The notes: a model not told the origin generated them from the sequence alone. A stretch of 64,000 bases of DNA from Bacillus sp. X1(2014) (GCF_007678255.1 NZ_VEED01000021.1:1-64000); one strand, 5' to 3'. Counted from the stretch's first letter, positions 8,858-19,850 are shown. Made by a program: numbers and translations.

Positions 8858-9023
8858 GATTAAACACTCCCTTTTTTTAAGTGAGATTACGTGCATGATT
8901 CATTGGTTAAAAAATCTCATGGAGGATTAAACCGGACATTTGCGGAATATGATCATTATGCAGCTCTTAGCCCAAATTTTAGCTTATTTTAAAATTTTAT
9001 GTAAATATTCAGTCAATATATTC

Positions 9024-9058
9024 ATTATACACTACGGCCAAGCCCTGTCATTAGACAG
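9024..9058 (-). promoter_or_regulatory. Candidate promoter and operator upstream of the M20 hydrolase
   Basis: On the minus strand, TATAAT (9024-9029) is preceded 16 bases upstream by ATGACA (9046-9051). The -35 hexamer lies inside the perfect inverted repeat CTGTCATTAGACAG (9045-9058), a possible operator. The implied leader before the 8857 start is about 160 bases long, and I see no known riboswitch in it. Confidence 0.4.
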
Positions 9059-9105
9059 AACATAAAATCTCACATACAAATTGTTTGATAGTTTGTATGA
9101 AAAAA

Positions 9106-9155
9106 GGTGTCAGGCACCGCTCTTGGACAACTGTCCACGAACGGTGCCTGACACC
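9106..9155. repeat. GGTGTCAGGCACC palindromic repeat, copy 2 (complete, 50 bp)
   Basis: This is a complete unit with ends GGTGTCAGGCACCG and CGGTGCCTGACACC and centre GGACAACTGTCC. On the minus strand it follows the mglC stop codon and is itself followed by TTTTTT, so this copy probably serves as the terminator of the mgl operon. Confidence 0.92.
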
Positions 9156-9168
9156 AACACCATTAAAC

Positions 9169-10191
9169 TTATTTTTTCTTTGCGTGTTTGCGCATGTCGA
9201 ATGCTACTGCTACGACGATGATAAGTCCTTTTACGATGAATTGGATGTATGGACTTACACCAAGGAAGGCTAGACCGTAGTTGATGATTTGGAATATTAA
9301 TACCCCGGTTACGACGCCTGGTACAGACCCGATACCACCTGATAGTGATACACCACCGACTACGCAGGCTGCGATGGCATCTAGTTCGTACATGTTTCCT
9401 GTATTGTTTGTTGCACTACCAACACGACCAGCTTCAAGCGTACCAGAGAATCCATATAATAAACCTGCAATCATATAGATAATGATCAGGTTTCTTGCAA
9501 CGTTAACACCTGAAACCTTTGCTGCTTCAGGGTTTCCACCGATCGCAAACATGTTTTTACCTAATTGTGTTTTATTCCAAATAACCCAGATAACTGCAGT
9601 TGTTATAATTGCATAAATGACAAGATATGGAAGTTCATAGGATCCAATTGGAATCCCGCGTTGGGCAAATGTTGTAAATTTTTCGCTTAATCCACCAATC
9701 GGCTGTGCGCCATATGGCGGGCGGTCAAAGTAAATAGAAGTGATTCCGTATACACCAATCATCATACCTAATGTGGCAATGAATGGCGGCACATGTAACT
9801 TGGCTACAATTACACCATTTAATGTAGAAATTAAACCCGTTGCAATCATGGCAATTAAGATTGGGACAATTAACGGCAATTCTGGAAGGTTCGGATACAT
9901 TTTATAAGCATAATCACCAGCTTGCAGCAAAGATGCAGACACCACAGCTGCTAGCCCAACCATCCGTCCAGCAGATAAGTCTGTTCCAGCGGTAATCAGA
10001 ATTCCAGCCATCCCAAGCGCAATAATGATCCGGGAAGATGACTGACTTAGGATATTGATAAGATTTGTCACTGATAGAAAGTCAGGAGAAGCGATTACGA
10101 TTCCAATGACTAGTAAGATTAAAAATACATATATCACATTATCAAAGAGCAACTTGGTTATATTGCCTTTTTGTGTAGCTGATTTATTCAT
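9169..10191 (-). CDS. mglC: Galactose ABC transporter permease MglC
   Basis: This is the membrane-spanning subunit of a CUT2-type sugar importer (RbsC/MglC family), 340 residues with about 8-10 hydrophobic segments. The family's NGVIVAKLHVPPFIATLGMM region and the GGNPEAAKVSGVNV cytoplasmic loop are present. The start at 10191 is preceded by AGGAGG, which overlaps the stop codon of mglA. Close spacing to mglA (12 bases) implies translational coupling. The galactose assignment rests mainly on the MglB partner upstream. Confidence 0.92.
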   Translation of the reverse strand: MNKSATQKGNITKLLFDNVIYVFLILLVIGIVIASPDFLSVTNLINILSQSSSRIIIALGMAGILITAGTDLSAGRMVGLAAVVSASLLQAGDYAYKMYPNLPELPLIVPILIAMIATGLISTLNGVIVAKLHVPPFIATLGMMIGVYGITSIYFDRPPYGAQPIGGLSEKFTTFAQRGIPIGSYELPYLVIYAIITTAVIWVIWNKTQLGKNMFAIGGNPEAAKVSGVNVARNLIIIYMIAGLLYGFSGTLEAGRVGSATNNTGNMYELDAIAACVVGGVSLSGGIGSVPGVVTGVLIFQIINYGLAFLGVSPYIQFIVKGLIIVVAVAFDMRKHAKKK

Positions 10192-10203
10192 TTGCATCTC
10201 CTC

Positions 10204-11709
10204 CTAATACAAAGCTGCTAAGCTCATGATTTCTTCTTGGGATGTTGTTGCCGTTTCGACAATCCCAGCTGCTTTACCATTACTCATAACTAAAATTCGG
10301 TCAGAAACTCCTAGAAGCTCTGGCATTTCTGAAGAAATCATGATAATTCCTTTTCCTTCAGCGGCTAACTCATTGATTAACTGGTAAATTTCGAACTTTG
10401 CCCCAACGTCAATCCCTCGTGTCGGTTCATCTAGCAATAAAATTTCCGGTTTGGTTAACAGCCAGCGTCCAATAATAACCTTTTGCTGGTTACCCCCTGA
10501 AAGACTGCCGATAGATGTTTTTTGCGATGGGGTTTTTACTTTCATTGAATCAATCACCCATTGCGTATCATCAGCAACTTTTCGGTCCGATAGGAAACCG
10601 CTTTTAGTTTTATATTGCTTCATATTTGAAATAATCGAGTTAAAACTGATACTCAAATCAGGGAATATACCCGTTGATCTTCTTTCTTCAGTAACAAGGG
10701 CAAAGCCGTTTTTGATGGCGTGTTGCGGCGAGTGATTTTTGACCACCTTGCCATTTAATTCAATCGTTCCTGAGGTTATCGATCTTATCCCAAACAATGC
10801 TTCAACAACCTCTGTCCGTTTGGATCCAACTAAGCCGGCAATCCCTAATATTTCTCCTTTTCTTAGTTCAAAACTTACATTAGAAAAAGAAGGTTGTGTT
10901 TCTGCCGTCAGATCAGAGACTTTCAAAATGACATCCCCAGGCTTGTTTGCCTTAGCGGGGAAGCGCTGCGATAAGTCACGGCCAACCATCAGTTTGATGA
11001 TTTCGTCAGTGGTGAGATCTTTCGCGCTTTTGGTCGCAATATACTGACCGTCACGCATGATGGTTACTTCATCAGAAATCTTCAAGATTTCCTCCATTTT
11101 GTGAGATATATAGATAATTGCTACATTCTCACTTTGCAGTCTTCTAATGATTCTAAATAGATGATTTACTTCAGTCTCAGTAAGTGATGAGGTTGGTTCA
11201 TCCATAACGATGATTTTTGAATGGTAAGAAACAGCCTTGGCAATTTCGACCATTTGCATTTCTGAAACAGATAGCGTACTCACCTTACTGCGTGGATCAA
11301 TATTGATGTCAAGGCTTTTGAAAATCGCTGCTGTATCCTCATACATTTTCTTTTCATCTATGAAAATACCTTTTTTTGGATAACGGCCGAGCCATATATT
11401 ATCCATAACATTCTGTTGACGAACCTGATTAAGTTCTTGGTGCACCATTGATACGCCATTTTCAAGGGCCTGCTTTGAATTGGCAAAGGAGACTTCTTTT
11501 CCATCAAAAAGGATTTTGCCTTCATCCATCGAATAAATCCCAAATAGGCATTTCATTAGTGTTGATTTTCCGGCACCATTTTCGCCCATTAAGGCATGTA
11601 CTGATCCGGGCTTTACTTTAAGGGACACATTATTTAAAGCAAGTACCCCAGGGAATCGTTTGGTTATGTTTAGCATTTCAAGTAAGTTGGTAGTTCTGGA
11701 TTCTGACAT
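10204..11709 (-). CDS. mglA: Galactose/methyl galactoside ABC transporter ATP-binding protein MglA
   Basis: This is the double-ATPase subunit that powers the CUT2 importer. It has two ABC domains in 501 residues. The first has Walker [11 protein letters not shown], signature [14 protein letters not shown] and Walker [12 protein letters not shown]. The second has signature LSGGNQQKV and Walker [13 protein letters not shown], while its P-loop region ([12 protein letters not shown]) is the degenerate form usual in this family. The ATG follows AAGGAGG. About 200 bases with RNA hairpins separate it from mglB. Confidence 0.95.
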   Translation of the reverse strand: MSESRTTNLLEMLNITKRFPGVLALNNVSLKVKPGSVHALMGENGAGKSTLMKCLFGIYSMDEGKILFDGKEVSFANSKQALENGVSMVHQELNQVRQQNVMDNIWLGRYPKKGIFIDEKKMYEDTAAIFKSLDINIDPRSKVSTLSVSEMQMVEIAKAVSYHSKIIVMDEPTSSLTETEVNHLFRIIRRLQSENVAIIYISHKMEEILKISDEVTIMRDGQYIATKSAKDLTTDEIIKLMVGRDLSQRFPAKANKPGDVILKVSDLTAETQPSFSNVSFELRKGEILGIAGLVGSKRTEVVEALFGIRSITSGTIELNGKVVKNHSPQHAIKNGFALVTEERRSTGIFPDLSISFNSIISNMKQYKTKSGFLSDRKVADDTQWVIDSMKVKTPSQKTSIGSLSGGNQQKVIIGRWLLTKPEILLLDEPTRGIDVGAKFEIYQLINELAAEGKGIIMISSEMPELLGVSDRILVMSNGKAAGIVETATTSQEEIMSLAALY

Positions 11710-11786
11710 GAGCGAACCTCCTTGTTAAACCATTTGAAGATAAGACACAGTTTTAGGTGCCTTATATGAATTTTTTATAAACATAC

Positions 11787-11911
11787 GGTGTCCAGCTCCA
11801 ATTTCGAAGGAGTCTTACTCCGAACGAAAGAAAAGCGATCCCTTTTCCTTCGTTCGAAGAGCGCCAAGGGGCTGTGCAGCCCCTGGACAAGGCGCTTCCA
11901 CTTTTCTACTT
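11787..11911. repeat. Intergenic hairpin element between mglB and mglA, likely attenuator
   Basis: The stretch holds two stacked inverted repeats. One has arms CGAACGAAAG / CCTTCGTTCG. The second is a nested hairpin with outer arms AGCGCC / GGCGCT and inner arms AGGGGCT / AGCCCCT (11860-11896). It begins with GTGTCCAGCTCC, a start seen in dispersed repeats of other Bacillus-type genomes (from memory). Placed between the binding-protein gene and the ATPase gene, it could lower downstream expression or protect mglB mRNA. Confidence 0.7.
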
Positions 11912-12964
11912 ATAAGCGTCTTTACCCACTTGGATATTATCTTTTGTAATTTCAATGTAAGGAACACGTACGGCTTTATTATCATCAAGCTTCCATTCTG
12001 TTCCGTCTAATACGTCTTTACCCTTTGCTGCATTTGCTGCAAGATCAATGGTAGCTTTACCTTGGTTTTTAGCATCGTTTAAGACAGTACCAACCATTTT
12101 GCCTTTTTCAATCATTTCAAGTGCTTCTGGAATCGCGTCTACACCTACAACTGGCATAAACTTGTCGCCAGAGAAGTAGCCCGCTTTTTCAAGAGAAGCA
12201 ACCGCACCTAGGGCCATTCCATCATTATTAGCGATGACAAATTCAATCTTATCGCTGTACTTAGCTAACCAAGCATCCATTTTTTCAGTCGCTTTTGTTG
12301 CATCCCACATCGCCGTATCCATTGCTAATTCTTCTACTTGGATACCTTTCTCTTTTACAGTATCCACTGCAAATTTTGTACGTGCTTCTGCATCTGGATG
12401 TCCTGGCTCACCTTTTAATAATACGTATTGAAGTTTACCATCTTTGTTTTTATCATATTTATCTTTGTTAGCTTCCCAAGCTTTAGCAATAAGTTGCCCC
12501 TGAAGAACACCTGATTCTGAAGATGTAGTTCCAACATAGTAAGCTTTATCGTAGCCTTTTAATACGCTGGCATCTGGCTCTTTGTTAAAGAAAATGACTG
12601 GAATATTTTTTGGTTTCGCTTTGTCGATAATTGTTTGAGCCGCTTTTGGATCCACAAGGTTAATGGCAAGAGACTTAGCTCCTTTGGCAATAAGTGTATC
12701 GACTTGTTCAATTTGTTTTGCTTGGTCGTTTTGAGAGTCGTTCAACATTAGCTTTACATTATCTTTAGCTGAAGTTTCCATTGCACGGCGCACATAAGAC
12801 ATAAAGTTGTCATCAAATTTGTAAATGGTCGCACCAACTGCTGGAAGACTATCCTTGCCTGAACCAGAATCCTTACCACTAGTTGAATCACTGCAGCCTG
12901 TTGCTAATAGAATACTAGACGCAACTGTCAAAGATAGAATTAACCCTTTTTTCTTTTTAAACAT
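11906..12964 (-). CDS. mglB: Galactose/glucose-binding lipoprotein MglB
   Basis: This is the extracellular sugar-binding protein of the Mgl importer. It begins with a lipoprotein signal (LLATGC, lipidated Cys). The periplasmic-binding fold includes an EF-hand-like calcium loop (DKNKDGKLQ, with a downstream Glu), a hallmark of galactose/glucose-binding MglB. Further MglB-type segments are [17 protein letters not shown] and [12 protein letters not shown]. The ATG is preceded by AAAGGAG. It is the first gene of mglBAC, with a perfect cre box upstream and a hairpin region downstream. Confidence 0.94.
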   Translation of the reverse strand: MFKKKKGLILSLTVASSILLATGCSDSTSGKDSGSGKDSLPAVGATIYKFDDNFMSYVRRAMETSAKDNVKLMLNDSQNDQAKQIEQVDTLIAKGAKSLAINLVDPKAAQTIIDKAKPKNIPVIFFNKEPDASVLKGYDKAYYVGTTSSESGVLQGQLIAKAWEANKDKYDKNKDGKLQYVLLKGEPGHPDAEARTKFAVDTVKEKGIQVEELAMDTAMWDATKATEKMDAWLAKYSDKIEFVIANNDGMALGAVASLEKAGYFSGDKFMPVVGVDAIPEALEMIEKGKMVGTVLNDAKNQGKATIDLAANAAKGKDVLDGTEWKLDDNKAVRVPYIEITKDNIQVGKDAYK

Positions 12965-13120
12965 GTTGTCATTCTCCTTTTACTATTTAGTAAAGACTCT
13001 GGTAAGCATCTAATCTGCTTAACTTAGCCTCCATGTAAGCCCTTACCTATATGTTAGCATCGGACGAAACTTTGCAATAGTTCAAAACACTAGCACTAAT
13101 TTGCGATTACCTAGATTATT

Positions 13121-13136
13121 TTGCAAACGCTTGCAA
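13121..13136. promoter_or_regulatory. Perfect cre box upstream of mglB
   Basis: The sequence TTGCAAACGCTTGCAA matches WTGNAANCGNWWNCAW at every position and is itself an almost perfect palindrome. It lies about 155 bases upstream of the mglB start, so CcpA probably represses the mgl operon on preferred sugars. Confidence 0.88.
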
Positions 13137-13151
13137 TCCAAATGTAATATT

Positions 13152-13190
13152 TGTAAAAAAAGAGACCAACCCATTTTGCGGATTGGTCTT
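13152..13190 (-). terminator. Terminator downstream of the YesN-type regulator gene
   Basis: On the minus strand the hairpin AGACCAA / TTGGTCT is followed by CTTTTTTTAC. It separates the receptor-kinase-regulator transcript from the mglB promoter. Confidence 0.85.
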
Positions 13191-13202
13191 TTAGTAAAAT
13201 TA

Positions 13203-14789
13203 TTAATTTACAGAAGCCTTACGGAATTCAGTAGGAGACAAACCAGTATGCTTTTTAAAAACACGGCTAAAATAATTCGGATCTTTATAGCCGATTAAAT
13301 AGCAGATTTCCTTTAAACTTTTTCCGGGGTCTGCCATTTCCGATTTTGCCTTTGAAATCCTTTTCTCTGTTAAATAATCGATAAACGTCAAACCGAACCG
13401 ATCTTTAAATAATTTACTGAAATAAAAAGGACTAAGTTCCACATATTCAGCAACTTGTTCCAAAGTAAGGGAATCGGCATAGTGAATTTCAATATATTCC
13501 TTTGCTTTATGCAGCATTCCTTTGGCATGATTGTTACGCCAGACCTGTACATGCTGGACTACCGCCAACAGATGGGCTTTTCCCTTTTCTACGATCTTCA
13601 TTGCTTCTTCCGTTTCATCAATAGATGGGAGTTGTTGATAGCTGATTCCTAAATCATGGAGCATTCGCGAAATCAGAACAAACAATTCATCAAAAGACTT
13701 TTTTAGCAATGGAGCACTTAATTCATTATTTTCCGTAGGCATCGTGACAAATGAATCAAAAGTTAACAGGACTTGATTCACATCTCCCTGCCGGACGGCA
13801 TCCAAGAGCTTTTTCTCAACCTCAAGTATCCCAGATTGATCTGGCCGTTCTGTTGATTCTTGTCTGTCCGAAAAAAAGTACCTTTGATTCGGGCTTTTTA
13901 GCAGTTGTTCTAATGCCATGACTGCTTCATGGTAGGAATGATTCAGTTCATGTGCATAATGGTAAGGTCGGCCAATTCCAATCCGCAATTGACCTTTGAA
14001 AGATTCTTTATTAAAAATCGCAAATAGCCGTTCAATAGTAGACCTTACGATGGATTTAAACTGGCTTTTTTCTATCGTTTTTTGGGATAGGAATAAAACT
14101 GGAACTTGGTTGTCCGTCATCGGCCCAAAAATAGCCTCTTTTTCTTTTACCAAAGATTTTACGTTTTCCTTGAGCCACAAATACCAAGATTGTTTTTCGT
14201 TTGTCGTTATTTCGCTTTCTTGTATTGGCTGAAAGGAAAACAGCGTTATATATCCACTTGTAATTTCAACACCTAATAATTGTCCCCATTCATCAAACGT
14301 AATGTCCTGGACTTGATTTACCAAAAGCGATGATACCCATTCCTTTTGGGCAATGGAAACAGCACGATTAAGATTTTGCCTTAAGTTTTCGTGCTCTTCC
14401 CTATGCTTCCGTTCTTCAACGATTTCCTCCGAGACACGGTGTAAGCTTTCAAGAATATCCTTTTTACTGCTCGGCTTTAGGATGTATTCCTTTACCCCCT
14501 GCTGCATGACTTCTTTAGCATATTCAAAGGTATTAAACGCCGACACCATGATAAACCGAATACCGGGGGCGAATCTTCTAATCGCTTTTACTGCTTGGAC
14601 TCCATCAACCCCAGGCATTTTTATGTCCATAAACATAATATCAGGTTGATGTTCTTTAGCCATTTCAATGGCTATTCTTCCATTGGGAGCCTCTCCTATG
14701 ACCTTGACTGTATCCGAAGAGTTGTTAATAATTTTTGTTAATGCCTTTCTCTCCAGTATTTCGTCATCTACTATAAGTATTTTCAACAA
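13203..14789 (-). CDS. YesN-type response regulator with AraC DNA-binding domain
   Basis: This is the output protein of the sugar-sensing system. The receiver domain (1-125) has the acidic pair DDE at 8-10, the phospho-acceptor Asp55 in MFMDIKMPG and Lys in EYILKPS. A long middle linker of about 280 residues follows, then a two-helix AraC/XylS DNA-binding domain at the C-terminus ([19 protein letters not shown] and [17 protein letters not shown]). The start is TTG at 14789 with AGGGGG upstream, and the gene overlaps the end of the kinase gene by 26 bases. The most likely target is the mglBAC promoter directly downstream. Confidence 0.9.
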   Translation of the reverse strand: MLKILIVDDEILERKALTKIINNSSDTVKVIGEAPNGRIAIEMAKEHQPDIMFMDIKMPGVDGVQAVKAIRRFAPGIRFIMVSAFNTFEYAKEVMQQGVKEYILKPSSKKDILESLHRVSEEIVEERKHREEHENLRQNLNRAVSIAQKEWVSSLLVNQVQDITFDEWGQLLGVEITSGYITLFSFQPIQESEITTNEKQSWYLWLKENVKSLVKEKEAIFGPMTDNQVPVLFLSQKTIEKSQFKSIVRSTIERLFAIFNKESFKGQLRIGIGRPYHYAHELNHSYHEAVMALEQLLKSPNQRYFFSDRQESTERPDQSGILEVEKKLLDAVRQGDVNQVLLTFDSFVTMPTENNELSAPLLKKSFDELFVLISRMLHDLGISYQQLPSIDETEEAMKIVEKGKAHLLAVVQHVQVWRNNHAKGMLHKAKEYIEIHYADSLTLEQVAEYVELSPFYFSKLFKDRFGLTFIDYLTEKRISKAKSEMADPGKSLKEICYLIGYKDPNYFSRVFKKHTGLSPTEFRKASVN

Positions 14790-16245
14790 GCTCTTGTCCC
14801 CCTTTACCTACCTCAGGAATGGTCAGTCTAAACGTGGTCCCTTTCTTCAATTCTGATTCGATCTCCACTACGTCGTTTCGCTGGTAATAGAGTTGAAGCC
14901 TTCTAATTACGTTTTTCACTCCAATCCCATTGGAATGGCCCTTTGACTTATCAGGAACAAAAGACTCTTCTGCTGCTGTTCCTTCCACATAATTGAGAAA
15001 TCTTTTTTTAGTAGCTTCACTCATCCCTTCCCCGTTATCGATAACTTCCACGTAAATTCGGTCATTGTGTCGGTATACATTCAGGCGGATCTCTGCATTT
15101 TCTTCATATTCCTCTACCCCATGAATGAAGGCGTTCTCAATGAGTGGCTGCAAAATTAAAACCGGAATCTCAATATCCAAACAGTCTTCCTGGATATCTG
15201 TAATAAATTGGATCCGCTCTCCAAATCTCGTTTTTTGAATATAAAAATACTCACTGACAATTCTCACCTCATCACGAAGAGTTGAGGCCTTATTCACATC
15301 TCCGAGATTGTACCGCAGTAATGCCGCAACAGCTTCAATCAATCTGGACGTTTGTTCTGCTTCCTCTAAATAAGCCAGTTTTGAAACCGTATTCAATGTA
15401 TTGAATAAAAAGTGTGGATTGATTTGATTTTGCAGACTCCGCAGCTCCAATTCCTTTAACAGCTTATCCAATTCCGATTTTTGTTTGATCTCCTTTACCA
15501 ATTGCCTTAGATTCGTGCGCATTTGGTTAAAGGTTTCCGTTAATGGCTTTAACTCGTCCTTTGAGGTAATTTTTATATCTTCTCCTGATAGATTTCCTTT
15601 TGAAATTTCCTTTGCCGCTTTTGATAGCAAACTAATTGGCTTCGTAATCCCGCCGGAAATCCATAACGCTAACAAGGTGCTAAGGAAAAAAGCAGCCGCA
15701 AAAAGCGAAATCGACATCAATTTATAATAATGGTTTTGCTGCTCCATCTGGCCATAAAATTTTTGATAATCTGTCAGTTTATTATTTAACAAATCCAGAG
15801 TGCTTTCCTGAAGAAAACCATTAATCTTTAAAACCTCATTAAAATGATTCGAATATTTGTTAATCTCGTCCTTTTTAAAAGCCCCTAAAGTTGCATCACT
15901 TTCGTCTATAAAGCTATCGATCATATTTTTATAATTTGTAAGATTAATTTCATTTGTATGAATTACTTCATATAATCTATTTTGATCCTTGATTAGCTTC
16001 AGCTTTTCTTTTTGAAAATCTCTTAGATAGGAAGGCTGTTTGTCTAAAATATATGCATGCAGCTTTTCCGTCATTAAGTTGGTTCTTTGGGAGATATCAT
16101 TCAACAACAGAAAGCGTTCAAAACTGTCGTCATATTCCGTTACTAATTTTTCACTGCTGTTATAAAAAAAGAAGCCGACAGAAGATAATAAAACAACAAG
16201 CACAATAAAATATAAAAGCAGCTTTGATCTGATACGAAATAACAT
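14764..16245 (-). CDS. YesM-type sensor histidine kinase (HAMP, His_kinase)
   Basis: This membrane sensor kinase is encoded between a periplasmic receptor and its response regulator. It has an N-terminal transmembrane helix, an external helical region of about 140 residues and a second transmembrane helix near 175-195. A HAMP domain, the LytS/YesM His box ([14 protein letters not shown]) and a HATPase with DNGEGM follow. The external part is small and helical, so ligand detection is probably delegated to the membrane-anchored receptor upstream. Its ATG at 16245 overlaps the receptor stop codon (TGATG), indicating translational coupling. Confidence 0.9.
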   Translation of the reverse strand: MLFRIRSKLLLYFIVLVVLLSSVGFFFYNSSEKLVTEYDDSFERFLLLNDISQRTNLMTEKLHAYILDKQPSYLRDFQKEKLKLIKDQNRLYEVIHTNEINLTNYKNMIDSFIDESDATLGAFKKDEINKYSNHFNEVLKINGFLQESTLDLLNNKLTDYQKFYGQMEQQNHYYKLMSISLFAAAFFLSTLLALWISGGITKPISLLSKAAKEISKGNLSGEDIKITSKDELKPLTETFNQMRTNLRQLVKEIKQKSELDKLLKELELRSLQNQINPHFLFNTLNTVSKLAYLEEAEQTSRLIEAVAALLRYNLGDVNKASTLRDEVRIVSEYFYIQKTRFGERIQFITDIQEDCLDIEIPVLILQPLIENAFIHGVEEYEENAEIRLNVYRHNDRIYVEVIDNGEGMSEATKKRFLNYVEGTAAEESFVPDKSKGHSNGIGVKNVIRRLQLYYQRNDVVEIESELKKGTTFRLTIPEVGKGGQELVENTYSR

Positions 16246-17237
16246 CACTTTCTTCCCCCCATTCCTCTGACAGGAAGGTCCTCTACACCGATAATTCGAG
16301 TATTTGTATGGACAATAGGAGGTACTCTTTTTCCCTCAATAATATTAATCATCATTTCCACGGCACCGTATCCCATTTGATATGGCTCTTGAACGACCGT
16401 TGCCTTAATGGTTCCCTGCCGAATGTATTTTATGGTTTCGGGAAGTGTATCGAATCCAATAATGTATATTTGATTTTGCTTTTTATATTTTTCTACCACA
16501 TGTGCTATTTCAATGCCGTCCAGAGCGCTTGTTCCAAAAAATGCATTCACTTCAGGGTGTTCCTGCATGATTTGGTTAGCCTTTTCTGCAGCTTTCACCC
16601 GGCTAATCTCTGATTCTTCCAAAGCAATAATATGAATCCCTTTTTCAGGTTGAACGGCATCCTTAAAGCCCTGTACCCTTTGAATTTGGTGATTCCTAGT
16701 AAAGCTGCCGGTAATTATCGCTACATTTGCTTTTCCCTTTGTATCTTTAATTAAGGCCTTCCCTGCCAAAAATCCAGAATAATAATTGTCTGTCCCAATA
16801 TAAGCCTGCCTTCTGCTATTTGCTGCATCTGTATCAACAGTAATGACAGGTATTCCCTTTGCTACAACCTTATTGATAAGTGGGCTAAATTGGTCATCGC
16901 TCAGTCCCTGTGTCATGATTCCGTCCACTTTTGCTGCCGCCGACATTTCAATTGTTTTTAAATGATCGTCCAGATTGGATTGTTTTGGTCCGGCATATTC
17001 TAAGAGAACATCGTGTTTTTTAGCTGCTGCCTTTGCCCCTTCTTCAACAAGCTTCCAATAATCATTATCTAACTCCTCTGGAACAAGAATAAAATGGTAG
17101 TTATACTTTTTTACTGCCTTTTCCTCTTTGGGCAAATGGTGGGTAACGACCTTATATCCGTAAAATATTGAAAATGAGCAACTGACAAGAAAAAACAAAC
17201 TTCCTACTGTATAGGCAACGATGGATAACTTGCTCAT
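16245..17237 (-). CDS. Membrane-anchored periplasmic sugar receptor (LacI/RbsB-type fold), sensor partner
   Basis: This 330-residue protein has one N-terminal hydrophobic segment followed by a type I periplasmic-binding-protein domain (about 45-330). Motifs such as [24 protein letters not shown] and [16 protein letters not shown] are typical of ribose/galactose-binding proteins. It is not a transporter subunit by position. It forms a tight unit with a YesM kinase and YesN regulator, as in the XylFII-LytS-YesN xylose-sensing system of clostridia. It probably binds galactose outside the cell and signals to the kinase. The start at 17237 follows GGGGATG; a frame open to 17261 is less likely. Confidence 0.85.
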   Translation of the reverse strand: MSKLSIVAYTVGSLFFLVSCSFSIFYGYKVVTHHLPKEEKAVKKYNYHFILVPEELDNDYWKLVEEGAKAAAKKHDVLLEYAGPKQSNLDDHLKTIEMSAAAKVDGIMTQGLSDDQFSPLINKVVAKGIPVITVDTDAANSRRQAYIGTDNYYSGFLAGKALIKDTKGKANVAIITGSFTRNHQIQRVQGFKDAVQPEKGIHIIALEESEISRVKAAEKANQIMQEHPEVNAFFGTSALDGIEIAHVVEKYKKQNQIYIIGFDTLPETIKYIRQGTIKATVVQEPYQMGYGAVEMMINIIEGKRVPPIVHTNTRIIGVEDLPVRGMGGRK

Positions 17238-17356
17238 ATAACATCCCCAATCCTCGTGCATTGTTAATGCATATTATACGGAACTTACCAATTTTCGACA
17301 ATCTCCAAAAAATGAAAATATTTTGACTAGAATCCTCATTTTTACCAAAAGATAAA

Positions 17357-17385
17357 CAGCCTTCATTGACTTTCAATGAGGGCTG
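17357..17385 (-). terminator. Terminator downstream of the first GH3 gene
   Basis: On the minus strand, the hairpin CAGCCCTCATTG / CAATGAAGGCTG with loop AAAGT is followed by TTTATCTTTT. It lies just past the stop codon of the GH3 gene at 17407. Confidence 0.8.
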
Positions 17386-17406
17386 CTTATCCATGTTTAT
17401 TAAAAA

Positions 17407-19803
17407 TTATTTGGTAAGTCGTTCAAAGTCAACTTTAGGCGCTAATGCCTCGTTCACCTTTTCAACGACGATGTCGCGGTCTACCGTAAACGTGACTGTT
17501 CCTTTAATGTCTTCTGAGGATGCACCAACTTTTACAGTATAGGTGCCTTTTTCAAGAACCCATGCATTTTTCTCTTCATCGAAGGAGGCAAGGTCTTTGG
17601 CATTAAGTTCGAATTGAAGCAGTTGACGTTGGTGCGGCTTCAGTTCTTTTGTTTTATCAAAAGCTTTGAGTTCCACAGCAGGTTTTTCAAGCTTTCCATC
17701 CGGAGCGGAAACATAGACTTGAACGACCTCTCTACCGGCTAATTTCCCTGTATTTTCTACCAAAGCTGATACCTTTAGCGTGTCTTTGAATTTCTTGCCC
17801 TCGCTGATATTTACATGACTAATATTGAAATCAGTATAGGATAATCCATAACCAAATTCATAAGCAGGCTTTACATTAAACGTCGTGTTGTAACGGTAAC
17901 CGACATAAATGTCTTCGTTATAGACTACCTGTGTTGGGTTCTCAGCAGGTGTACCAGGGAAGCTATCGGCCGATGCCACATCACTGTATTTTACAGGGAA
18001 GGTAGTTGGCAGTTTTCCGGACGGATTGACTTTACCGGAAATCACATCGGCAACCGCATATCCTGCTTCTTGACCAGGCTGCCATGCTAAGAGGATTGAG
18101 TCGACCTTATCCCGCCAGCTGGCTACCTCGATCGGTCCGCCAATATTTAGAATAACCGCTACTTTTTTGCCTTGCTTATGGTATTCTGCGGATACGTTCG
18201 CAATCATGTCTTGTTCAGCATCACTCAGTAGGTAATCCCCTTTTTCCACTTTACGGTCTGCACCTTCTCCAGAATTTCGGCCAATGACAATGACACCAAC
18301 ATCCGTGGCCTGAGAAGCTCCAGAAATTTCGTCATCTGCTAGAGGCTTTTCAGGAATAGCTGGAATTAACTTACCAAAATCTTCTCCCCATGGACTTGGT
18401 TTTATTTTGTATTGCTCCTGCGAGCGAAGTGTATCGATATATGTTTTATATTTACCTAATTCATTTTGGTTTAACTGGTATCCAGCACTCTTTAGACCAT
18501 CTACAATCGAGGTGGTGTAAGCCGCATTAACATCTCCGCTTCCTGTTCCACCTTTAACGGTTTCAATTTGGGTATTACCAAATAATGTGATCTTCTGATC
18601 CTTGCTGATTGGTAAAGGCATTTTGTCGTTCTTTAAAAGAACCATCCCTTCAGCAGCCGCTTTTCGAGCTGTTTGGGCGTGGGCCGCTAAGTCTGGCTTG
18701 TCTGTATTTTGGTACTTTTTAAACTCAGGCGTTTGGATGAGGACGTTCAGAATGTTCTTGATATTCCGATTTAGCACCTTTTCGTCTAAACTTCCACTTT
18801 CAACAGCCGTTTTAATTAAGGTTGACTGGTTTGCCGCACCTGGCATTATCATGTCATTTTGTGCTTTCATTTGTTCAACAGGATCATTCCCGCCAAACCA
18901 GTCAGTCATTACAAAGCCTTTATAGCCCCAGTCATTACGTAAAACGGTTGTTAATAGGTCTGCACTTTGGGATGTGTATGTTCCGTTTAGTTTGTTATAA
19001 GAACTCATTACGGACCATGGATTAGATTCCTTAACAGCGATTTCAAATCCTTTTAGATAAATTTCGCGTAATGCTCGTTCTGAAACTACCGTATCAACGT
19101 TCATCCTATTCGATTCTTGGTTATTGGCTGCGAAGTGCTTGATTGTGGCACCGACCCCGTTGGATTGTACCCCATTCACCATCGCTGCAGCCATTTTTCC
19201 TGAAATTAAAGGATCTTCTGAATAGTATTCGAAGTTTCGGCCGTTTAATGGATTACGATGGATATTTAGCGCTGGTGCTAATAACATATCGACACCATAT
19301 TCTTTTACTTCATTTCCTTGAGCTTTACCAATAGCTTCTACTGTTGCTGTATCCCAAGTAGAGGCCAGCGATGTTGCGATTGGGAAAGCGGTTGCATAGT
19401 AGGTTTGAGTTTGTCCTGTTCTGGTTGGTCTGATTCTCAGGCCTGCCGGACCGTCGGCAAAACGCAGTTCAGGGATTCCTAACCGAGGAATTCCATATGT
19501 ACCACCTACTGCTCCAACTACATCCTCAAAAGCAGGCGTTCCAAATCCAGGCATTCCTACCCCTACAACGAATTTTGATTTTTCCTCGAGGGTCATCGCT
19601 TGAATCACACGGTCAATCGATGCCGCATCTGTTAAGTATGGCGTTGATGTCTGTTCAGTAGAAGTTAGAGCTTGCTTTACGGATGTTGGATTTTGACTTT
19701 GAGCGGATGCAATGTCATAGGTGAGTCCTGAGAGAAGTAATGAAGATGTAAGAGTAAATGCTAGAAATTTTGACTTTTTCTTTTTCCTTAGTTTTTTTAA
19801 CAT
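17407..19803 (-). CDS. Secreted GH3 beta-glycosidase
   Basis: This is a secreted glycoside hydrolase of family 3, 798 residues, with a signal peptide cut near Ala34. The N-terminal (beta/alpha)8 domain carries the KHFAANNQE motif (222-230) and the nucleophile Asp301 in VMTDWFGG. The second domain follows (about 390-640) with IGRNSGEGADR, and a C-terminal Fn3-like domain ends the protein. GH3 enzymes of this layout remove terminal beta-linked glucose or xylose from oligosaccharides or glycosides. Substrate cannot be read from sequence alone. It is divergent from a paralogous GH3 gene at 20196 (roughly 40-50 percent identical by eye), and a cre-like site lies upstream. Confidence 0.9.
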   Translation of the reverse strand: MLKKLRKKKKSKFLAFTLTSSLLLSGLTYDIASAQSQNPTSVKQALTSTEQTSTPYLTDAASIDRVIQAMTLEEKSKFVVGVGMPGFGTPAFEDVVGAVGGTYGIPRLGIPELRFADGPAGLRIRPTRTGQTQTYYATAFPIATSLASTWDTATVEAIGKAQGNEVKEYGVDMLLAPALNIHRNPLNGRNFEYYSEDPLISGKMAAAMVNGVQSNGVGATIKHFAANNQESNRMNVDTVVSERALREIYLKGFEIAVKESNPWSVMSSYNKLNGTYTSQSADLLTTVLRNDWGYKGFVMTDWFGGNDPVEQMKAQNDMIMPGAANQSTLIKTAVESGSLDEKVLNRNIKNILNVLIQTPEFKKYQNTDKPDLAAHAQTARKAAAEGMVLLKNDKMPLPISKDQKITLFGNTQIETVKGGTGSGDVNAAYTTSIVDGLKSAGYQLNQNELGKYKTYIDTLRSQEQYKIKPSPWGEDFGKLIPAIPEKPLADDEISGASQATDVGVIVIGRNSGEGADRKVEKGDYLLSDAEQDMIANVSAEYHKQGKKVAVILNIGGPIEVASWRDKVDSILLAWQPGQEAGYAVADVISGKVNPSGKLPTTFPVKYSDVASADSFPGTPAENPTQVVYNEDIYVGYRYNTTFNVKPAYEFGYGLSYTDFNISHVNISEGKKFKDTLKVSALVENTGKLAGREVVQVYVSAPDGKLEKPAVELKAFDKTKELKPHQRQLLQFELNAKDLASFDEEKNAWVLEKGTYTVKVGASSEDIKGTVTFTVDRDIVVEKVNEALAPKVDFERLTK

Positions 19804-19850
19804 AATGCTAATTCCCCCTCAAATTAGTTTAACCTTTTTACACAAGAAAA

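Noticed and set aside
8897..9023. Riboswitch in the long leader of the M20 hydrolase
   Set aside because: No recognisable aptamer core, terminator hairpin or anti-terminator could be read from the sequence.
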